From Podospora bellae-mahoneyi (Eukaryota > Ascomycota > Sordariomycetes > Sordariales > Podosporaceae), in NCBI RefSeq assembly GCF_035222275.1, contig NC_085882.1, positions 193,501 to 257,500 on the forward strand: a DNA stretch of 64,000 bases, read 5' to 3'. The notes under the pieces were generated by a model, which saw only the letters and a program-made list of their open reading frames with translations, had not been told where the DNA came from and did no database searches. The first letter of the stretch is position 1. The number at the start of each line of letters is the position of its first letter. Of the stretch, positions 57,119-64,000 are shown piece by piece. The position numbers and the translations under genes are program-made.

Positions 57119-59087
57119 ATGGACTGGATCAACCCCGACTCTGGTTTTACCAACCATGATTTTACTGTCTTCAGTTACCCATACGAGCACGTCCCTGCCC
57201 GAGATTACCACACCAAGGAAGCAGGACTAGGCAGCAACATCGACCTCTTCAGTTTAGGACCCGAGCTTGAGCAGAGACAAAGGGCGGTAGCAATATGGAA
57301 ATTGGATGCAGATGAAGTTTGTCTTTGCGATAGCCTTATAACAGCCTCCACGACAGATCACACTGACTATCTTCTTATTTCAGGTCTCATTGCAAGATCA
57401 AGTCACCAGGGGCGTGGATCAAGAACAAGTCTTCAAAAACAACTCCATATGACCCCCCACTATTCTCATCACTTTAAAACTTTAGACATTTCATACCATG
57501 TTCAAGAACTCTGGACTCTGATTGAGCAGAAGGTACCGGGGACTTACACACTCATATGTCCCAGAGCCCCTGAAGTCTTTCCAGGCCAAACTTCCCTCAT
57601 TACCGACCTTCCCTTCTCTGAAGGCATCTGGAAATATGTAACGGACAAATTCCACGTCCACCAAAACATCACACGAACAATTCTTCGTAATGCGGCATAC
57701 TTCTCAGTCATTCGTCATAGGCAAGAAGACTCCGGGCAGTTGGAGATATGTCAGTGCTGCTTTTGTGCTGCAACTTGATACTTTCATCATACTCACATCA
57801 CATAGCATACACTTGACGCACAACTTCATCCCTTCCGGATGACATCGCGCTATCCTCCACTCCCATCCCTTCTCTCGGCTCCACCTTCTCCATCATCTAC
57901 GGCAGTGATGAATCCCATATGGAAGCCACGGGGCAACGACTTCAAGAGTCAGTCCTCTCCCACGCTCATAGACACCCACTGTTGATGCTGGGGATCTTCG
58001 CCGAATTGGAGAGGGAAAGGCTTGTCAATCTGGCTGAGAAGCTAGCCGACCAGTTCACCTTGTCATCTGACTTCTTGGAGACAAAAGATGACAGCAGCAG
58101 TGATGTTGGGCAGGGTTCGATAAAGCATGCCAAGATGCAGGAGTACCTTGGAATATGCCTCATGAGTAGGACCCTGGTAGATCACATCCGGAGCACGAAG
58201 AGGCAGCTGCTCAAAGTTCTGATTGAGCTGGATCAACTGGAAGAGTATTGGTTGTCCAAGGCTTACGAGGATGTCTTTTGCCAGCGGAAATCTCAGCATA
58301 GAAAGGTTGAAGAAGGCGACCGTGAGGCTGCTGAAAGCGAAGGGGAGAGCAAGGCTCTGTTGAACGAGGGGCCAGAACTCGAAGACAACGAGACCTTATC
58401 CAAGGTTCTTCTCGAACAAGAGAGAAAGTCCTTCATCCAAACAAGCAACAAGATGCGTCAGCGAGTCCGCGACATACTGGATCAATACGACGACAAGATC
58501 GATGAGTGCAAAACGATGGCACAGAACCTATCCTTGGCTATGCAGGCCGTAAGTGCCCTTCATGTATCGCTGCAGCAAAGTCGATCGTAAAGAGCTGACC
58601 ATGTCCCCTATCGAACAGGCCTGGAACCAGACCGCTCGCCAGGATGCCGCAGTCAATGCCAGGATAGCGCAACTCAATACTACGATAGCGCTAGAGACAA
58701 AGTCTGAGAGTGCCATGATGAGGAGCATCGCCCTACTAACAATGATATTTTTACCACTCAGCTGCGTTGCTGTAAGTCCTGACTCGGTAATTTTTCCCTT
58801 ATTCGAATGTCATTTAACTGAGGCGCATGCAGTCTGTCTTCTCAACGACTCTTTTCAACTGGAGCCCAGGGGAAGGGGAGCCCGTCGTATCAAAGTATAT
58901 CTGGGTTCTAGCTGTCATTGCCATTGTCCTCTCACTGGCCGTGGTGTGTATATGGTACCTTTTTACAGACAGGGGGAAGAAGAGGGAAAGGGAGCGGGTC
59001 AAGAGCTGGGAGATTCCATTACCTGGGGAAATGGTTGATATCCATAGGAGCAAGAGTTCAGGGGCGTGTTTGGGCGCCAGGTTGTAG
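57119..59087 (+). CDS. CorA-like membrane protein, with unresolved frame changes in the middle
   Basis: The N-terminal part (57119-57750) has segments known from fungal CorA-like proteins (KVPGTYTLICPRAPEVFPGQ, IWKYVTDKFHVHQNITRTILRN). The C-terminal part has a coiled region, exon ends at 58548 and 58771, exons starting at 58619 and 58833, and two membrane segments (MMRSIALLTMIFLPLSCVA-SVFSTTLFNW and KYIWVLAVIAIVLSLAVVCIWYL) placed like the two CorA helices; the classical GMN loop is not obvious, as usual for this fungal branch. Between about 57745 and 57915 the sense runs in two more frames (SAAFVLQLDTFIILTS, then DDIALSSTPIPSLGSTFSIIYG). Either two frameshifts or unusual splicing is needed. 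A spliced alternative exists (donor near 57752, acceptor at 57905), which drops that stretch. Status is therefore uncertain. Confidence 0.6.
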
Positions 59088-60430
59088 ATAACATAACTTA
59101 ACTGGCACCACAAATGAGTCAACGCAGAAGACGATCCTGAACCATTCTTCAGAAGATAATTAAAACTGGTTCAGAGATAACTGAGCTAATATGCTTTGAG
59201 AACATAGTTAATTAACCTTAAAAGATCCTTACTAGGCCTTAAAAGATAGTTAATGGATTTTAAAAGAGAGTTAATAGGTTTTAAAAGATAGTTAGTAGGC
59301 CTTGAAAGATAACTAATGGTGTTTCAGTCTGGTGTGTATGTGCAGATGGACAAGTTGATGGCTGTGCTAATCACAGAGTGAGATGGAAGAGACAGGCATC
59401 TTGCTTGGACAAATAGATCCAGAATGGATTTCACTGAGCGCTTCAGTATTCAGCTTCTCTGCAACAGAACTGTTCGGTACCTATCAACACACCAGCTTCT
59501 CGACCATAACCCCCCCCCTCCCCCTTTTACCATTTCCCCTCTACGATGGGTGCTCCTTCAACTGGTGTATCCATCCCTGAGCACCTTTCTTCAGCAGTGG
59601 AATATCTCCATTTCTTGTGCCACTCTCGAAAAAGGTGTCCATCCGGTATTCATACCGATCAATCTCAGTCCTAGCAGTCTCAAAAGCAGCGAGCCCTGCC
59701 TGACCCAGGAGTAGCCAAGCGATGCACTCACCCGACCCCCGCAACTGCCCCTCCCCGGGACTTTTCCCGGCACCTTCCCTGGTCTGGCCGCTGTTCTTGC
59801 CCCGGCCCCTGTCGCCCCTCCGGCCGCCCTGGCTCTCGCCCCGCCCTGCCTTCGCTGCTGTAAGTAACGATATTTTGTTTTCATCTACCCGCAGAGTCAA
59901 AGTCCTACCATCTGGTTCTTAAAAAGTATCTCGCCAGCGTCGTCACCTTCTTCGCAAGTTATAACGTTTATTTATTTTTTGAGCTGTGTCATTGAGTTTT
60001 ATTTAGAATCTGATATCTTTTAGAACTGTTTTGGTGGTATTTTGTTGGGCGCTTGCGCGCTGGCTTTTTCTTGTGTTAGGGTTTTGGGTTTTCTGGGTCG
60101 GTTCCCGGGCCCGAATCCGCAGCCTGGGCAGCAGTTGGATGCTTTCATCTGGGCTAAAGCACCAGGATACTCGGATGGAAGCAGCAGTTCTCCAATTGAT
60201 GTATATTAAAAGTACTGCGGGGGAGTCGATGCTCACGAGCCATCTCCAGAAGGAGGAGAGTGGTTTCAGGAATATTTTGAGACACTAGTTCGAGAGGCTT
60301 CTCCAGAGATCAAGGTTTAGCCATGGAAATGATGGTAGGACACGGTAATTCTGCTGTGTTGTCTGTAGTTAACGGTTGCTGCTGTTTCGAATTGCGCTTC
60401 AGAATGATGAAAAAGTATCAGGTACCTAGT
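59088..60430. other. Intergenic region with 21-bp minisatellite
   Basis: About 1.3 kb after the CorA-like gene. It holds the best copy of the 21-bp repeat near its left end and a GC-rich pocket at about 59720-59860 in otherwise AT-rich sequence. No gene is supported. Confidence 0.5.
59195..59320 (+). repeat. 21-bp minisatellite, locus 3 (six units)
   Basis: Six 21-base units start at 59195, 59216, 59237, 59258, 59279 and 59300; a typical unit is CCTTAAAAGATAGTTAATGG plus one base. Earlier sequence back to about 59170 may hold one more decayed unit. Confidence 0.75.
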
Positions 60431-62167
60431 CTACATTTGTTGTCTACCCTTCCTGCCATCCGAATCCTCTTTGTCCAATACAGCCTCTTCGTCTGGAGGA
60501 TTCTTCGAGTTCTTTGCTGGCAAATCGTCTCTTCCAATCATCCACCCACCTGACCAACCAACCCATCCAGTTTCTTTCGGGCCTCGGGCAAGGCACACCA
60601 GAATGGCGAACACCAATAGCCCAACTGTGCGCTTTCAAATCAGTACCGCTCTCTCAACGCTTCCGTGATGAGGGAAAGGGCGGAACTCACTGCTGCAACT
60701 TCCACTCCAAGTCCAACCACCCTGCGCGAAAAGACGATTACCCACTGCTGTTCCCGTCAGCTGCCCAGAAAACGCCGCAACCATGTATGCCGTATTCACA
60801 CGATTCTGTGCGTCCGGTCTCAGACTGTATATCGCCGCCCTGTTCCCAATTTGCGTAAACTGACCCCCCAGATCGATTGTTATTGCCTGAATAACCGGTC
60901 CTGCCACCGTAAACCCTCCGGTAAAAGTACCCACGATCACCCCAGCCAGCTCTAACCCAAGCCCCATCAGAGCTGATACCAACGGCATTACCTTATCTAT
61001 GACGAACCGCGAGTAAACAGGCGCCAACAAGATAACCACCACCCCAATCAACCCAAACAGTCCAATAACCATCGAGCTGTACTCATACGGCGGCCGGCTG
61101 AGCAGGAAGCTTAGAGTTGTCCAGTAGCTCGTAAAGACGGCACTGAGACAGAAAGCCACAATGCTCGCCTGGCAAAGCAACGGCTCCGTCACCATCAACA
61201 CCACAATCCCCCACAGCAACTTCCCATACCCCGTCACCCCCTTCAACGCAGTCGGGTTCTTGGAAGGGTAATCCGGCATCCAAAAATACAACCCCATCCA
61301 AACAACAAACTGAACCCCCAACCCAAACCAGTATATCCCCCTCCACTCGGTATAATTCGCCATCACACCGCCCAATATCCTCGCCACCAACACCCCCAGC
61401 CCCAAGCCAGAAACTACAACCGCCAGGCAACTCGCCCTCCTCTCCTTTGGCGCCAGATCCCCCACCAAAGGCAGCATCAGCTGCGGCGTAACAGTCGTCG
61501 CCCCGCAGATATAGCTCACGACAATAAAAACAGTAAAAGATTGCGTCGTACACAGGATAATCCACAGCAGCGCCGTCAACAAAACCAAGCAGAGGATAAA
61601 CGGCCTCCGGGGGAAGACATCCCCCAGCGGACAAATCAGCAACAGCCCACTCGCATACCCAGCCTGCATGAGCGTTGCAACCACAGACGCCCTCTCAAAC
61701 GAGACGGAAAACGACTCCGCGATCCGGTTGAGGATGGCCTGGTTGTAGTACAGATTCGAGACGGTGAAGCAGGCGGCCTAGGCAAAAAAGAACAAAAAAA
61801 AAAGGTCAGCAAGGTGGGTGGGGGGGATGACAACACAGCGATTAATTGAAGGGCAACTCACAAATCCAAACAGCAGATTGATCCAAACCGTAAACCTCGG
61901 CGGATTCCTCTCATCCCACCTCGTACGCGGCGGCTGCCACAAAAGAAGCCTTTTCCACTTTGTTTGGCCTACCCCTCGTTCCACCCCTAGATCAACTTCT
62001 TCCAAACCATCATCGTTCTCGCTGGTGGTGCTGCTGTTCCCATTATCAAATTTCTTCTCTCCTGTCGGCGGCGGTGGTGGTGGTGGTGGCGGCGGTGGTG
62101 GTGGTGTTGACGACGGCAATGGTGGTGACTCCAGCGCAGGCTTCATCATCAACTCATCCCGAGACAT
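60431..62167 (-). CDS. MFS transporter with polyproline N-terminus
   Basis: Exons 62167-61862, 61777-60691 and 60624-60431 give 528 residues. The cytosolic N-terminus (about 100 residues) is Ser/Pro-rich, with a run of 13 prolines encoded by GGT/GGC repeats on the plus strand. Twelve hydrophobic segments follow. The loop after the second is GDVFPRRP, the MFS signature between segments 2 and 3. Later parts include GGVMANYTEWRGIYWFGLG and GLFGLIGVVVILLAP. The last intron uses a 66-base gap to restore LLVFAILVCLARGPKETGW, which completes the last helix. It should export or import a small molecule across the plasma membrane; its substrate is not clear, although the layout is like bacterial YnfM/arabinose-efflux relatives. 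No lesion is seen. Confidence 0.88.
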
Positions 62168-62746
62168 GGTTGTCTCACCTCAGATATGCAGGTCATCATA
62201 GGAAGTGAAGAACATGAATTTCACCGGTTTTTGTTCTGGGTCATGCTCCTTACCCATTGACCGACCTGCTGTTGTGTTTGCGGTCGGGACGGTTCCGAAA
62301 ACGGCGGGCGGGCTTGGCGCGTCACTACTGCAGGGAGAACTGGCGTGAAGGCGGGTAATGACATCGTCAACCGGCCTGTTGCGTTCCCGCATATCGTCAT
62401 CCGGTTGGGTCGGTACTTGCGGCATCAGAGCTGGACAAGCCTGTGTAAAGCGGGCAACCACGATATAAACACCAAGCATTGACCAACATCACGTTCCTAC
62501 CAGCACGAAAAATAAAGCATGTCAAACATGTCACGGCACATGGTCGGGTCATTCTTGCTGCTCTAGCTTGGCTTCAATGACGCCATTTCTCCGTCAAGTT
62601 TCGCTCTTTGGATTTACACTGCGTGGGCCAGTGTTCACAGAGGGTTGGGGTTGGTGGGTGTAAGTAAACAACTAGGATTATTATTGATGTCTGCTGCCGA
62701 CCAACAACTCTATCAAACACCCAAACCCGATTCCATCATGACTTGT
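62168..62746. other. Intergenic gap
   Basis: Upstream of the MFS gene and downstream of the alpha/beta hydrolase gene, both on the minus strand. No gene seen. Confidence 0.55.
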
Positions 62747-64000
62747 TCAGCTAATCACCGAGCACAAATTTCCCCAAGAGCCTCCAAGTGCCGAGGCGCT
62801 GCGAACCGAGTTTGCCAGCTTGACACCAATCCTGTGCAGCATCCAGGCATGGCCTGTGCTTCCCAGAACATTGCTCTTGCATGAGCTAGCATCGGGAAAT
62901 ACCTTGCTGCAGACGCCCCGTAATCTCTCCTTGCACTCACGCCCATCGGCGCACGCAATTCTGTCGTATTCTCCAGCGACGATGCATGCCTGGCCCTTGA
63001 AGCTGAAGGCTGAACCGAGCCATTCGCTCGAAAGGTAAGATCCGCTCCAGCAGGCTTCGCCGCCAGTAATGGTATCTTGACTGAGAAAGTCCAGTACAGC
63101 CAAGTCGTCATCGTAGATGCCCCCGTACAGAATGTTCCTTCGGTCAAGGAAAGAAGTCACTGCCCCAGTAAAGTAGCCTAGCGGCTGGTCCTGGTATTTC
63201 GGATCTGTAGAGTGTGCTGGCGCAAGCATCCATTCACTCGGGCGAGGCGTCATCTTTGAGCCCGTGGGGAGTCCGGTTCCAACAAATGCATCGACGTCAT
63301 TGGGAAAATCCTCGATGAGATAACTGCCGAGCTGGGCACCAAAGCCATGTCCAACATATGTTACGTTCTTGAAGGCCATCCAGAGGCCATGCTGGTTTGT
63401 GCGCAGTCGGACGGCGAGCTCATGCAAGACCTCGACGTGGAACGGGGGTTGGAGTACCTGCCAAGGGTCTGTCGACATCTTGGTCAGTAAAACAACGCGG
63501 AATAAGAGCATAACAAAAAGGAGGATGTCATAGGTACCGGGATATGTCGGGCCATGGCTGTCTCCATGACCCCAAAGGTCAATGGCTAGGGTGTAGGAAC
63601 CACCAAGACCAGACGCCAGGGCATCTGCCAAACTGTACTCTAGTATACCGAGCCCATGCCACATAGATTTGTCGTATGTCGCGTCGTGGACCATTAGATG
63701 AATCCGACGATCTTGCGCAGCGACTGGCCTTTCTGGTCGGCAAAGGATGCCGTGGATGGTAACGTTCCTCTCCACAATGAGTTTCGTGGTATTCTCATCA
63801 GGATCCTCGTACATCTGAGGGTCAAGGCAAGAGGAGAAGAATTTGGTCACGTCTTTTGGAGAATTGAAGTCGACATTTCTCCTTGTTCGTGGGAAGTCGA
63901 CGTTGTCAGCTGAGATGTTTCCGAGTGGTATCTGAACATAACGGCAATTGGGCGCGAGAACGGGCGGGACTCTTGAGGTGGTTTTCCTGAGCTCAGTGTT
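62747..64000 (-). CDS. Alpha/beta hydrolase (TAP-like), partial at the right edge, with Gly at the nucleophile position
   Basis: The gene runs off the right edge. The first visible exon (64000-63538) reads CRYVQIPLGNIS, DVTKFFSSCLDPQ and VHDATYDKSMWHG; the frame is open to the edge, so the start codon lies outside. An intron at 63537-63469 is supported by the join TYP-DPWQVLQPPFHVEVLHE. The catalytic region reads DLWGHGDSHG and YVGHGFGAQLGSYL; the last normally has GHSFG with the nucleophile serine, here glycine. Likely acid and base remain (AGEYDRI, GSTGHAWML). So the fold is kept but ordinary serine-hydrolase activity seems unlikely. It may be a dead homologue or have a binding role. Domain assignment is firm; loss of activity is inferred. 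Confidence 0.8.
   Translation of the reverse strand, partial: NTELRKTTSRVPPVLAPNCRYVQIPLGNISADNVDFPRTRRNVDFNSPKDVTKFFSSCLDPQMYEDPDENTTKLIVERNVTIHGILCRPERPVAAQDRRIHLMVHDATYDKSMWHGLGILEYSLADALASGLGGSYTLAIDLWGHGDSHGPTYPGTYDILLFVMLLFRVVLLTKMSTDPWQVLQPPFHVEVLHELAVRLRTNQHGLWMAFKNVTYVGHGFGAQLGSYLIEDFPNDVDAFVGTGLPTGSKMTPRPSEWMLAPAHSTDPKYQDQPLGYFTGAVTSFLDRRNILYGGIYDDDLAVLDFLSQDTITGGEACWSGSYLSSEWLGSAFSFKGQACIVAGEYDRIACADGRECKERLRGVCSKVFPDASSCKSNVLGSTGHAWMLHRIGVKLANSVRSASALGGSWGNLCSVIS

Noticed and set aside
59541-59900. Gly/Arg-rich minus-strand frame in a GC-rich pocket
   Set aside because: Low-complexity translation from a GC-rich stretch with no motif; not supported as a gene.
1-64000. tRNA, rRNA, CRISPR arrays, transposons and retroelements
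   Set aside because: Looked for conserved T-loop sequences, inverted repeats, direct repeats at ends and reverse transcriptase or transposase motifs by eye; none was convincing. A covariance-model and repeat-library search would be needed to exclude short or decayed cases.

Overview
The window is nuclear DNA of a filamentous ascomycete. Genes have short introns of about 47-130 bases with GT..AG ends. Recognisable families are fungal: Zn2Cys6 regulators, a GH7 cellobiohydrolase with a CBM1, a LysM protein, a DOMON-cytochrome b561 protein, a TmpL-type adenylation/oxidoreductase fusion and a mitochondrial PPR protein. The GH7 protein and gene style suggest a plant-litter Sordariomycete, probably Sordariales; that placement is inference.

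Layout. 1-9.6 kb is accessory: the decayed 3' end of a non-reducing polyketide synthase, a six-exon enoyl-CoA hydratase/isomerase (minus), a TmpL-like gene with an apparent frameshift between its two halves, then about 2.4 kb of degenerate sequence with a two-unit telomere-type motif. 10.2-28 kb is a housekeeping core: NMD3 (60S export), a Ser/Pro-rich protein, ESF2/ABT1 (18S rRNA processing), an aldehyde dehydrogenase, a small disordered protein, phosphomevalonate kinase (ERG8), a 1191-residue PPR protein and a small coiled protein. 30-41.6 kb holds the GH7 cellulase, a single-pass membrane protein, a two-exon cysteine-rich secreted peptide, an O-methyltransferase and a Zn2Cys6 regulator. A second, long polyglutamine Zn2Cys6 regulator is divergent from it at 43-46.4 kb. 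46.8-53.2 kb holds a 786-residue TPR-like protein, a secreted LysM protein ending in an eight-cysteine hydrophobin-type domain, and a DOMON-cytochrome b561 membrane protein. 54-64 kb is accessory again: a protein-kinase-like gene and a CorA-like membrane gene, both with apparent frame breaks, then an MFS transporter and an alpha/beta hydrolase running off the right edge with glycine at the nucleophile position.

The most interesting observations are the LysM/hydrophobin-type fusion at 49.8-51.2 kb, the small cysteine-rich peptide gene at 36.1-36.5 kb, a 21-bp minisatellite family at three distant places in one orientation, and the clustering of damaged genes at the two ends of the window around an intact core. 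No transposon, retroelement, tRNA, rRNA or CRISPR array could be supported. Exon boundaries were placed by eye from splice consensus and reading frame.
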